Assembly: GCF_003206155.1 (NCBI RefSeq)
Contig: NZ_PZJV01000001.1
Location: 940,258 to 1,004,257 of the forward strand
Reading direction: 5' to 3'
Source of the DNA: Salinicola halophilus
GTDB taxonomy: Bacteria > Pseudomonadota > Gammaproteobacteria > Pseudomonadales > Halomonadaceae
DNA: 64,000 nt
A program made the translations under genes and the position numbers. The notes beneath the pieces were generated by a model. The model was not told where the DNA came from, made no database searches, and saw only the letters and a list, made by a program, of their open reading frames with translations. Position 1 is the stretch's first letter, and every line of letters begins with the position of its first letter. Positions 57,120 to 64,000 of the stretch are shown in pieces.

Positions 57120-57512
57120 TCAGCTTTGCGGTTCACGAAACGCCCAGAGCCGCGAACCCACGTAGGTAATCAGCGGTACGGTCAGCGTCGCGATACCGAT
57201 CGGCCAAAAGCCGGAGAGCGATGTAGTAGCCAGCAGCAGCGCGAGCACGACGTTGTTGAGGGCGAACCCGAGCACGGCGAGAAGAAAAAACCGCCGCGCC
57301 CGGCCTCGGGCGTGAAACGTCAGGCGCCGGTGACCGAACAGCGAGATCTGAAAGGCAAAGAAAAAGCCGCAGCAGTTGACCAGAAACTCAGAAAGCGCAG
57401 GCAGCGCCGCGCTCATCGCCGCGGCGATGGCGAGATGCGCCGCGGTGGCCGCACTACCCACGATACTGAACTTCGCCGCCGTCTTGGCTTCTCGCTTGAG
57501 CCGACGCTTCAT
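57120..57512 (-). CDS. GtrA-family membrane protein
   Basis: A 130-residue protein with four membrane helices of the GtrA family, members of which move lipid-linked sugars across the inner membrane for O-antigen or teichoic-acid glycosylation. It shows KFSIVGSAATAAHL, FFFAFQISLFGHRRLTFH, split here as ISLFGHRRLTFH, and TYVGSRLWAFRE, the usual last motif. I start at the ATG at 57512 with AGGG upstream; a TTG at 57533 is also in frame. No glycosyltransferase partner lies beside it. It is convergent with putP. Confidence 0.88.
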   Translation of the reverse strand: MKRRLKREAKTAAKFSIVGSAATAAHLAIAAAMSAALPALSEFLVNCCGFFFAFQISLFGHRRLTFHARGRARRFFLLAVLGFALNNVVLALLLATTSLSGFWPIGIATLTVPLITYVGSRLWAFREPQS

Positions 57513-57812
57513 GCCGATATGCCCTGGCCGCAACCCCGACGAGAGCCGGCCTGGGGCGCCAGCAGATCGTCGGCAGTGACGTCACATAGGCGGTGTCGCG
57601 CTGGCTCAGTGGAGTGGTGCATGCGAGTTTCTCGATCCCGTGAGTGGAGAGGCGGTACGGATGGCGTTGTCGACTGACCAAAGAAAACCTAGCGTAATTC
57701 TTGGCGAAGTCGATGATGGCGAGCTACGTTAAGCCCAACGGTCGATCTACGCCATATGCGAGCTCGAGCGGTAATCTTCGGCCGGTAAAAAAACGCCGTT
57801 TCAAAATTTCAC

Positions 57813-57841
57813 TGGACTTAGAGAACAGCGTTTCCTATCAT
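57813..57841 (+). promoter_or_regulatory. Sigma-70 promoter of ompW
   Basis: TGGACT (57813-57818) and TATCAT (57836-57841) with a 17-base spacer. Transcription would start near 57848, about 65 bases before the ompW start. The rest of the 379-base gap from GtrA shows nothing else. Confidence 0.55.
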
Positions 57842-57912
57842 AGCGCCGTTGTCCCATTGAATGTGAAAGCCGGTAATACGGCTTCATGACGTAGATAAGG
57901 GAGTACTTACTC

Positions 57913-58464
57913 ATGACCAAGACCAAACTGTTCTCCGCCATGGCCCTCGCCGGTGCTTGCGCATTCGGAACTCAGGCGGCTTTCGCTTATGGCCAGGGTG
58001 ACTTCTTCGCCCGTGCAGGCGTTGCCAAAGTCGATACCGACGACGGCTATGCCGATGACGATACCGGTGCCTACCTCGGCCTCGGCGTCATGGTTCACGA
58101 CAAAGTCGGCATCGAACTGAGCTCCATGACCGAAACCACCGTCAACGCCGAAGGCGGTGACTTCAAGCAGGTTCCGATCAACCTGATGGCTCAGTACTAC
58201 CCGCTGGGCGGCATGGATTCCCGCGTTCAGCCGTACGCCGGCCTGGGCGTCAACTACACCACGTTCAACGATGAAAACAACATCGGTAGCGTGGACGAAT
58301 CCTGGGGCGCCGTTGGTCAGCTGGGTGTCGACCTGAACGTCACCGACAACTTCGGTTTCAACGCCTTCGCTCAGTACGCTGATGTCGAAGCTGACGTCAG
58401 CGGCGGCAAAGACGTCGACGTCAACCCGCTGACCGTGGGTGCCGGCGCGATGGTCCGCTTCTAA
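57913..58464 (+). CDS. ompW: OmpW-family outer membrane protein
   Basis: A 183-residue precursor of an eight-strand outer-membrane barrel, which passes small hydrophobic molecules. The signal peptide ends in AAFA before YGQGD. The mature protein shows the family pattern: FARAGVAKVDTDD, LGLGVMVHDKVGIELSSMTE, then the conserved VQPYAGLGVNYTTFNDE and a final aromatic residue (VRF) for insertion by the BAM complex. It is shorter than E. coli OmpW (212) and strongly acidic, as expected in a halophile. The gene has its own promoter and terminator, and the codon choice (many GGC, CTG, GAC) suggests high expression. Confidence 0.88.
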   Translation: MTKTKLFSAMALAGACAFGTQAAFAYGQGDFFARAGVAKVDTDDGYADDDTGAYLGLGVMVHDKVGIELSSMTETTVNAEGGDFKQVPINLMAQYYPLGGMDSRVQPYAGLGVNYTTFNDENNIGSVDESWGAVGQLGVDLNVTDNFGFNAFAQYADVEADVSGGKDVDVNPLTVGAGAMVRF

Positions 58465-58480
58465 GACCTCAGCGCGATCG

Positions 58481-58509
58481 AAAAAACCGGGCCTCTGGCC
58501 CGGTTTTTT
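58481..58509. terminator. Terminator of ompW
   Basis: A 13-bp stem AAAAAACCGGGCC (58481-58493) with GGCCCGGTTTTTT (58497-58509). It is strong and, being symmetric, also serves the convergent yqcC. Confidence 0.95.
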
Positions 58510-58551
58510 TATGTCCGACTGCCGCTCATTCGACAAGAACGAGTCGAGCCC

Positions 58552-58878
58552 TCAAGCCTGGGTCACGGCACGATCGACTCGCGCGATCGCCTCGATGACC
58601 TGTGCCTTCTGCGGCATCGGCGAGTCCTTGAGATAGACTTCCATCGCCGGCGCCACGTCGCAGCTTGCCGGCAGCGCTGCCCCCGCCTCGAGTATTGCGC
58701 GTAGACGCGCGACGAACACGTAGCGCAACCACTGAGGTAGCGTCATGGTATCCACGCAGAACGGCTGCGCACTCTCGAAAGCCGCCGGCTCCGGCTGGCT
58801 CTGCTGCCATAGATCGGCGCCCTTCAGTGCGTCCTCGAGGTCGCTAAGCGCCTCACGCACCGTATCTTGTGCACTCAT
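58552..58878 (-). CDS. YqcC family protein
   Basis: A 108-residue soluble helical protein of the YqcC/DUF446 family. Its hallmarks are WQQSQPEPAAFESAQPFCVDTMTLPQWLRYVFVARLRAILE, split here as QPFCVDTMTLPQWLRYVFVA, which is the most conserved stretch of the family. I start at the ATG at 58878, 6 bases from AAGGAGT; the frame is open to 58938. In many gammaproteobacteria yqcC lies next to the tRNA pseudouridine synthase gene truC, which is not seen here. The function is unknown. Confidence 0.9.
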   Translation of the reverse strand: MSAQDTVREALSDLEDALKGADLWQQSQPEPAAFESAQPFCVDTMTLPQWLRYVFVARLRAILEAGAALPASCDVAPAMEVYLKDSPMPQKAQVIEAIARVDRAVTQA

Positions 58879-59093
58879 TGAAACTCCTTGGTTGACATCG
58901 CCGCGGTCGACCGCCGTCGACCAGCGCGGCTTGATCACAGAAACCCTGAAAGAGACTGTGGATAAACTTGGGATAGGTCCCGGGTCGCGGCGTGTTCGCC
59001 GCGCTCATGAGACATGCTTAAATTTTGACCGCCCCCTATTCTCGTCTTGAGCCCGGCGTTACAGTGCCGCCTCGAAAACCGACGGGCGAGAAC

Positions 59094-60107
59094 ATGCAGA
59101 CGCTGAGTGATTTTTTCAAACAGACCAACGCAGACGTTGCGATCTTTGCACTCGGACGACGCGTACAGATGATGCCACGCGAGGCGTTCGAGACCTTCGA
59201 GCGGGAGCAAACGCCTTGGCCGCTCCCCTGGCAGGGTCAGGCCCAGCTCGCTTGCGCCATCCGGTGGCCGGAGATGGACGACCCGGCGATCTGGTTCATT
59301 GCGCTCCCGCTGGATGAGCAGGCCATGCTCTCCCCGGCCGCACGGGACGCCTTCCTGGAACGGCTGCTGCGCACCATCGGCTCGACACCGGGGGCGGCCA
59401 GTGGGGACGCGGCACCGGTAGAGAATCTCATGCAGGACAACCCGGTCGCCTTCGATCCCGAGGTCCATCAGCGAGCGTTGCTGCATGCCTGGCTCTCGCG
59501 ACACTTCGACCGTCCCGTCTCACCCCACGCCGAACTGGCGAGACGCTATCTCGCCAATGAGGAGACGGTCAGTTGGCAGATGGTTGGCCTTCAGGGGCTG
59601 GCCGACCTCGTCGTCGATCCCAATGCGCTCGAAGAAGGTACCTGGCAACGAAGGCTCCCGGAACTCCCCCGAGAGGTCCTGCTGCCGCTTTGCTATCTTC
59701 TCGAGCACGGTCACGCCAGTGAGTCCCTGGTAGAGGCGCTGATTGCGCAGCTGTCGCCTGCCTGGGCCCAGGGAGATCTCGAGCTTTACTGCGCCTTGAT
59801 ACGGGCAGTCGTCGGTAGCGATTCGGCGCTCGCCAGCGCCTGGCTCGAAGCGTGGCTGGACGAGACGCCCGCTCGAGCGGCCGACTGCCTGGTGGCGGTT
59901 GCCGCCCGCGGCTGGCATCACCTGGAACACGAGACGCGACTCGAGCGCTTCCTGAATCGGCTCGCCACGTGCGAAAAACTTAACTTTCGTCGGGTGATTC
60001 GTGATTTGGCATTGATCCCCCGCCTAAGGTTGCCAATAGTGATGATGTTGCGCCAAGCGCCGACAGAGAGCGCAGTGGGTCGGCGCGTTGCCGAATGGAA
60101 GTCATGA
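59094..60107 (+). CDS. DUF3549 family protein
   Basis: A 337-residue cytoplasmic protein of DUF3549, known from pseudomonads and halomonads. It opens QTLSDFFKQTNADVAIFALGRRVQMMP and continues with conserved stretches such as AQLACAIRW and FDPEVHQRALLHAWLSRHF, then HEAT-like helical repeats to the end. I start at 59094; an in-frame start at 59025 lacks support. It lies four bases before the rimB-like gene and is probably co-transcribed. The function is unknown. Confidence 0.85.
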   Translation: MQTLSDFFKQTNADVAIFALGRRVQMMPREAFETFEREQTPWPLPWQGQAQLACAIRWPEMDDPAIWFIALPLDEQAMLSPAARDAFLERLLRTIGSTPGAASGDAAPVENLMQDNPVAFDPEVHQRALLHAWLSRHFDRPVSPHAELARRYLANEETVSWQMVGLQGLADLVVDPNALEEGTWQRRLPELPREVLLPLCYLLEHGHASESLVEALIAQLSPAWAQGDLELYCALIRAVVGSDSALASAWLEAWLDETPARAADCLVAVAARGWHHLEHETRLERFLNRLATCEKLNFRRVIRDLALIPRLRLPIVMMLRQAPTESAVGRRVAEWKS

Positions 60108-60111
60108 CCGA

Positions 60112-60549
60112 ATGAAGCCACTGCCCTACCAAGCCAAAGCGATCATCGGAAGGCGTGAGATGGTCTCGCTGCCCGACATGAACCTGACTCTCTGCTGCAA
60201 GGCAGATACCGGCGCTCGTACCTCGGCACTACACGCCGAGTCGATCGAGCCCTTCGAGGAAAACGGCCATCCTTGGGTCCATTTCGTCACGCGTATCAGC
60301 GGCGGCGATACACCGGCGCACGAATGCCGAGTCGCACTGCACGACCGGCGCAAGGTGAGAAGCTCGAACGGCCACGAACAGTGGCGCTACGTCATCCGCA
60401 CCCGTTTGCTGCTTGGCGGGCTCGACTTTCCCATCGAGTTGACGCTGACCGACCGCAGTAACATGCGCCATCCCATGCTGCTGGGCCGTCGCGCCATGCG
60501 CCGCCTGCTGGTCGCACCGGGTGCCGCTTTCCTACACGGCGAACCCTGA
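60112..60549 (+). CDS. rimB: RimB-like retropepsin-type protease
   Basis: A 145-residue protein of the family usually annotated as ATP-dependent zinc protease (PF05618). No HExxH zinc motif and no ATPase motif is present; instead [14 protein letters not shown] at about 33-46 has the Asp-Thr-Gly of retropepsins, and [15 protein letters not shown] is the second conserved loop. In Pseudomonas the homologue RimB removes glutamates that RimK adds to ribosomal protein S6. The gene lies 22 bases before rimK, which supports this. The ATG at 60112 is chosen over upstream in-frame codons by position just after the DUF3549 stop. Confidence 0.85.
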   Translation: MKPLPYQAKAIIGRREMVSLPDMNLTLCCKADTGARTSALHAESIEPFEENGHPWVHFVTRISGGDTPAHECRVALHDRRKVRSSNGHEQWRYVIRTRLLLGGLDFPIELTLTDRSNMRHPMLLGRRAMRRLLVAPGAAFLHGEP

Positions 60550-60571
60550 TTCGCTCACGGAGCCAACAAAA

Positions 60572-61480
60572 ATGCACATCGGCATCCTCTCCCGCAATCG
60601 CAATCTGTACTCGACTCGACGGCTGATCGAAGCGGTCGAGCAGCGCGGCCACACCGTGCGTGTCATCGACACGCTGCGCTGCTACATGAGCATCGCTTCC
60701 CACCGCCCCTCCATCCACTACAAGGGTCAAGAGCTCGAGAAGCTCGACGCCGTCATTCCTCGCATCGGCGCCTCGGTCACCTTCTACGGCTGCGCCGTGC
60801 TGCGTCAGTTCGAGATGATGAACACCTACGTGCTCAACGACTCGGTTGCCATCACCCGCTCTCGCGACAAGCTGCGCTCGCTGCAGCTGCTCTCGCGTAA
60901 AGGCCTGGGGCTGCCGGTGACCGGCTTCGCCCATTCGCCGGACGATATTCCCGATCTGATCAAGATGGCCAAGGGCGCGCCGCTGGTGATCAAGCTCCTC
61001 GAGGGCACTCAGGGGATCGGCGTCGTGCTCGCGGAGACCCAGCAGGCGGCAGAGTCGGTGATTCAGGCCTTCATGGGCATGAAAGCCAACATCATGGTCC
61101 AGGAGTACATCAAGGAAGCGAAAGGTGCCGACATCCGCTGCTTCGTCATTGGCGACAAGGTCGTGGCGGCCATGAAGCGTCAGGCAGCGGAGGGAGAGTT
61201 CCGCTCCAATCTGCACCGGGGTGGCACTGCCAGCGTGATCCGTATCACCCCCGAGGAGCGCTCTACCGCGGTGCGCGCTGCCAAGGCGATGGGCCTGGTC
61301 GTCGCCGGTGTCGACCTGCTGCGCTCGAATCATGGGCCGGTCATCATGGAGGTCAACTCTTCGCCGGGGCTACAAGGGATCGAGTCGTCAACCGGCAAGG
61401 ATATCGCTGGCCAGATCGTCGAGCATCTCGAGAAGAACGCCGTCCAGCCCAACAAGGCGCCCCCCAAACCCAAGGGGTGA
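60572..61480 (+). CDS. rimK: Ribosomal protein S6--L-glutamate ligase
   Basis: A 302-residue ATP-grasp ligase (E. coli RimK 300) that adds glutamates to the C-terminus of ribosomal protein S6. It shows [20 protein letters not shown], the ATP loop [15 protein letters not shown], the [19 protein letters not shown] strand, and the metal site [15 protein letters not shown]. The start has CGGAG 10 bases upstream. It follows the rimB-like gene. It may also make poly-glutamate. Confidence 0.95.
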   Translation: MHIGILSRNRNLYSTRRLIEAVEQRGHTVRVIDTLRCYMSIASHRPSIHYKGQELEKLDAVIPRIGASVTFYGCAVLRQFEMMNTYVLNDSVAITRSRDKLRSLQLLSRKGLGLPVTGFAHSPDDIPDLIKMAKGAPLVIKLLEGTQGIGVVLAETQQAAESVIQAFMGMKANIMVQEYIKEAKGADIRCFVIGDKVVAAMKRQAAEGEFRSNLHRGGTASVIRITPEERSTAVRAAKAMGLVVAGVDLLRSNHGPVIMEVNSSPGLQGIESSTGKDIAGQIVEHLEKNAVQPNKAPPKPKG

Positions 61481-61589
61481 TATCCAGGCGCTGGCAAATA
61501 GCCGGGAAACCTAATTTTTTGTACTGCCAGGGGTAGTAAAACAGTGTTTCCAGCCGCACAATTCATGTCGCCTCAGGAGGTGGCTGCGC

Positions 61590-62030
61590 ATGTTTCTCGA
61601 CAATCGCCAAGTGGCGATGGACAGCGTACTGGAAGCGCTGGCAGACAGCCTGGATTACTTCCAGGACAATCTCGATCGCCTGCGACCGGCGCTACGTAAT
61701 GCACTGAAGCCGCATTATGAAGAGCGCGGCGTCGCGATGCGCGAGCTCCAGGAGCTGGTGCGTCAACATCTGGACATGCTGCCACGCGACGCCGACGTCG
61801 AGCGCGACGATTACCTCTGGTTATGGAGTCGTATCAAGAGCTTCGTGGGCAATGACAGCGCCGTACTGCTGGGCGAACTGCTCGAGCAGGAGCGCGTGCT
61901 CATGCAGGCGCTGGGGACAGCGTTCACGCATCCCCTGCCTGACGCGTTGGAACCGGCACTCGAGCGTTGCTGGAAAAACTGCCGCGCCCTGATCCGCGAA
62001 ATCAACAAGGCTCAGCAGCGTCAGCGCTGA
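61590..62030 (+). CDS. DUF2383-like four-helix protein
   Basis: A 146-residue all-helical protein whose pattern (VLEALADSLDYFQDNLDRL, a long second helix with MRELQELVRQHL, and two C-terminal helices with LLGELLEQERVLMQAL and WKNCRALIREIN) resembles the DUF2383/PA2169 ferritin-like group. The metal-binding residues of ferritins are not evident. The start has a very good AGGAGG. It lies 109 bases after rimK and probably has its own promoter. The function is unknown. Confidence 0.7.
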   Translation: MFLDNRQVAMDSVLEALADSLDYFQDNLDRLRPALRNALKPHYEERGVAMRELQELVRQHLDMLPRDADVERDDYLWLWSRIKSFVGNDSAVLLGELLEQERVLMQALGTAFTHPLPDALEPALERCWKNCRALIREINKAQQRQR

Positions 62031-62123
62031 GCACACTACCCCTCACCCTTATCACATAGAGACCAGCACTTCGGATCGGCTCTACCTATCGAGCAATCCG
62101 TGCGCAGCCTCATACCCCCTGCG

Positions 62124-62780
62124 TCAAGGGGCGAGACGGATGGGCTCATGCGGGCCGAGAAAATACGGTTCCCGTCCCCACAGGTAGAGATCGCCGAACG
62201 TCGCTGCCCTCGCCAACCACTCCCGCGCCTTCAGGCGCCATTCACCGTCGACGCCATCGTCGGGTACCGCGCAGCCGGTCGCTTCGACCCCCAGGGAATC
62301 TGCAATGAACAGGGCCCGCGGTAAATGCCACGCCTGCGAGATCAGCGCCAGTCGCCGGGCGCCGAAAACCTCGCGAGCACGCACGACGCTGTCGAAAGTG
62401 CTGAAACCGGCATAGTCGAGCGTCATATGGGCATCGTCGACGTTGCGGTGGCGCAGCGAGCGCCACATGCTGATCGGCTCGTTGTAGTAGCGCGTTCGAT
62501 TGTCACCCGAGAGCAGCAGGTGCTGGATCCGGTCGAGGCGAAGCAGCTCGGCAGCGGTTTCTATCCGGCCTCGGTAGTAGGGGTTCGACCCGCCCTGGCG
62601 TAACCACTGCGCCGTGCCGAAGACCAGGCCGACCGGCTGCGCACGGCACAGCGGCACCTCGTACTCGATTCGGCTCTGCGTCTGCTGCAGGATCCACAGA
62701 TTGATGCCGACGACCGCGAGAGCCGCGCTAGCGGTAATGCCCAAGCCGGCCACGGCAAGCCATGTCAGCAACCGGCGCAT
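62124..62780 (-). CDS. sanA: SanA/YdcF family envelope protein
   Basis: A 218-residue DUF218 protein with an N-terminal membrane helix (LLTWLAVAGLGITASAALAVVGINLWIL, split here as AVAGLGITASAALAVVGINL) and a periplasmic domain. It shows GLVFGTAQWLRQGGSNPYYRGRIETA, split here as FGTAQWLRQGGSNPYYRGR, and STFDSVVRAREVFG with LISQAWHLPRALFIA, the SanA signature. SanA affects the permeability barrier of the envelope, such as vancomycin resistance at high temperature in E. coli; its reaction is not known. A strong hairpin lies just upstream of its start. Confidence 0.9.
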   Translation of the reverse strand: MRRLLTWLAVAGLGITASAALAVVGINLWILQQTQSRIEYEVPLCRAQPVGLVFGTAQWLRQGGSNPYYRGRIETAAELLRLDRIQHLLLSGDNRTRYYNEPISMWRSLRHRNVDDAHMTLDYAGFSTFDSVVRAREVFGARRLALISQAWHLPRALFIADSLGVEATGCAVPDDGVDGEWRLKAREWLARAATFGDLYLWGREPYFLGPHEPIRLAP

Positions 62781-62802
62781 GAAGCCATGGTCCTACGGAC
62801 GA

Positions 62803-62832
62803 CGCGAGGCGACCTCTTGGGGTCGCCTCGCG
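62803..62832. other. Strong hairpin upstream of sanA
   Basis: A 12-bp perfect stem CGCGAGGCGACC (62803-62814) with GGTCGCCTCGCG (62821-62832) and a TCTTGG loop, 22 bases before the sanA start. There is no T-run on the minus strand. It may be the end of the sufT transcript or a structured sanA leader. The rest of the 250-base gap shows nothing. Confidence 0.6.
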
Positions 62833-63030
62833 GGGGAAGAATCCGATGGGGTTCACTACTCAACATGTCGTGATCGCTGTCTCAATCCTTCAATGCCGGT
62901 TCGACATCGACCGATCCGGACTGCTCGATGCCGCGACATCTCACCTTGCAGCTCGGTCCTGAACCGATCGGCGCCTGGCACGCGACGAAGCCGCCAACGA
63001 TCGCCTCGACCGGCCTTAGCCCGCCGTTTT

Positions 63031-63609
63031 TTAGAACATTCCGAGTTCCAGGCGCGCCTCTTCGGTCATCATCTCACGGCTCCAAGGCGGATCGAAAACG
63101 ATTTCCACGTGAACCTTGGCGAACTGCGGCGCACCGAGAATCTTGCGCCGGGCGTCTTCGGCGATGACGTCACCCATGCCGCAACCGGGGGCGGTCAGCG
63201 TCATGCGAATGACCACCATCCGCTCACCGGTGAGCAAGCGATCGATCCGACAGCCGTAGACGAGGCCGAGATCGACGATGTTCACCGGAATCTCCGGATC
63301 GAAACAGGTCTTGAGCTGCTCCCAGACGAACGCTTCCATCTCGGCTTCCGTCGCGTTCGGGTCGAGCGTCGGGCGCACGAGTGCCTCCAGCCCCAGCGCG
63401 TCGAAATCGTGACCCTCGATCAGGTAGAGTCGCCCTTCGTAGCCGACGCTGACCGAACTGCCTTTCGCCTGCATGATCGAAACGACGCTGTCCTCGTCGA
63501 GCGTGATCGTCTTGCCGAAGGGGATGGAAATGACGTCGACGTCGCGCTGCAGCGGCATCTCCTGACCCTTGTAGATCCCCTTTGCCGACAGATCCTGTGC
63601 GGAGTCCAT
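63031..63609 (-). CDS. sufT: Iron-sulfur maturation protein SufT
   Basis: A 192-residue protein with a SufT-specific N-terminal part and a C-terminal MIP18/DUF59 domain (about 85-190). It shows PVNIVDLGLVYGCRIDRL, TAPGCGMGDVIAEDA with the conserved Cys, and VEIVFDPPWSREMMTEEARLELGMF, split here as EIVFDPPWSREMMTEEAR. SufT helps deliver Fe-S clusters to target proteins. It starts 12 bases after sufS, after GGGAGAGAG. It is probably last of a suf operon that continues beyond the window. Confidence 0.94.
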   Translation of the reverse strand: MDSAQDLSAKGIYKGQEMPLQRDVDVISIPFGKTITLDEDSVVSIMQAKGSSVSVGYEGRLYLIEGHDFDALGLEALVRPTLDPNATEAEMEAFVWEQLKTCFDPEIPVNIVDLGLVYGCRIDRLLTGERMVVIRMTLTAPGCGMGDVIAEDARRKILGAPQFAKVHVEIVFDPPWSREMMTEEARLELGMF

Positions 63610-63621
63610 GTCTCTCTCCCG

Positions 63622-64000
63622 TCAGCGCAGCATGCCGAGAACGCGCTCCAGCGCGTCGGCGAATGCATCGACCTCTTCCGGCGTGTTGTACACGGCAAAA
63701 GAAGCGCGGCATGTCGCATCCAATCCGAAATGACTCAGCACCGGCTGAGCGCAGTGGTGTCCCGTGCGAATCGCCACGCCGAGCTGATCGATGAGTAGCC
63801 CGATATCCTGAGCGTGCGCACCGTCGACGACGAACGAGATCACGCCCGCCTTCTCCGGTGCCGTACCGATGATACGCAGCCCATCGATGCGCTCGAGCCG
63901 CTCGGTCGCATGGCCCAGCAGCCATTGCTCCCAGGCAGCGAGACGCTCGATTCCCAGCGCGTTGACCCAGTCGAGCGCCGCACCGAGGCCGATCGCTTCG
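63622..64000 (-). CDS. sufS: Cysteine desulfurase SufS, 3' part
   Basis: The last 125 residues of a class V aminotransferase-fold cysteine desulfurase; the 5' part lies beyond the window. The frame is open to base 64000. The active-site cysteine is in IRTGHHCAQP, the form typical of SufS, and the end RASFAVYNTPEEVDAFADALERV is the usual SufS C-terminus. The upstream visible part (EAIGLGAALDWVNALGIERL) is the conserved helix before it. It donates sulfur for Fe-S cluster assembly. sufT follows 12 bases later. Confidence 0.95.
   Translation of the reverse strand, partial: EAIGLGAALDWVNALGIERLAAWEQWLLGHATERLERIDGLRIIGTAPEKAGVISFVVDGAHAQDIGLLIDQLGVAIRTGHHCAQPVLSHFGLDATCRASFAVYNTPEEVDAFADALERVLGMLR

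Overview
The window is GC-rich chromosomal DNA from a gammaproteobacterium. The gene set and order (gltA divergent from sdhCDAB-sucAB-lpd-sucCD, gltX followed by tRNA-Ala and tRNA-Glu, a Pseudomonas-type PutA without its own DNA-binding domain, opgGH, ompW, rimB-rimK, sufS-sufT), together with many acidic protein surfaces, fit a halophile of the Halomonadaceae (Halomonas, Chromohalobacter, Salinicola or Kushneria type). That family placement is inference. There is no insertion sequence, integrase, phage structural gene or CRISPR array: this is mostly core chromosome with some accessory metabolic cassettes.

Layout. 1-9.3 kb (minus strand): an NlpC/P60 lipoprotein, a long multi-module DUF1266-like protein, an acyltransferase-3 membrane protein, a GlsB-type membrane protein and the osmoregulated periplasmic glucan pair opgG-opgH. 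9.3-10.3 kb: a long intergenic region with a 14-bp tandem repeat and two operator-like palindromes. 10.3-14.5 kb (plus): a YidK-like sodium/solute symporter, then ycjX-ycjF. 14.5-18.9 kb (minus): a HAD phosphatase and a two-gene cassette of an ATP-grasp ligase and a CocE/NonD hydrolase. 19.1-26.5 kb (minus): an N-acetylglucosamine PTS operon, nagR-nagA-nagB(II)-nagF-nagE. 26.8-31.9 kb (plus): RNase II and a three-gene envelope glycolipid-like cassette. 32.1-43.8 kb (minus): TCA-cycle genes sdhCDAB, sucAB, lpd, sucCD. 44.3-45.6 kb (plus): gltA. 46.0-47.8 kb (minus): gltX with tRNA-Ala(GGC) and tRNA-Glu(UUC). 47.9-57.5 kb: an XRE regulator, a small Cys-pair protein, an MFS exporter, an orphan terminator, an AraC regulator, putA, putP and a GtrA protein. 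57.9-64 kb: ompW, YqcC, DUF3549, rimB, rimK, a DUF2383-like protein, sanA, sufT and the 3' part of sufS.

How the genes work together. The nag operon imports GlcNAc by PTS and converts it to fructose-6-phosphate. putP and putA import proline and oxidise it to glutamate, feeding 2-oxoglutarate into the TCA cycle, whose central genes sit in one block read from two opposed promoters (both visible as good sigma-70 sites). opgGH, ompW, sanA, the acyltransferase and the GT/DUF2334/UPF0104 cassette all act on the envelope. rimK and rimB probably add and remove C-terminal glutamates on ribosomal protein S6.

The least explained elements are the ATP-grasp/CocE cassette with a palindrome over its ribosome-binding site, the repeat-built DUF1266-like protein, the glycosyltransferase/DUF2334/UPF0104 cassette, the orphan terminator near 50.5 kb, the degenerate second EIIB domain of NagE, and the period-13 repeats in the nagR-nagA gap.
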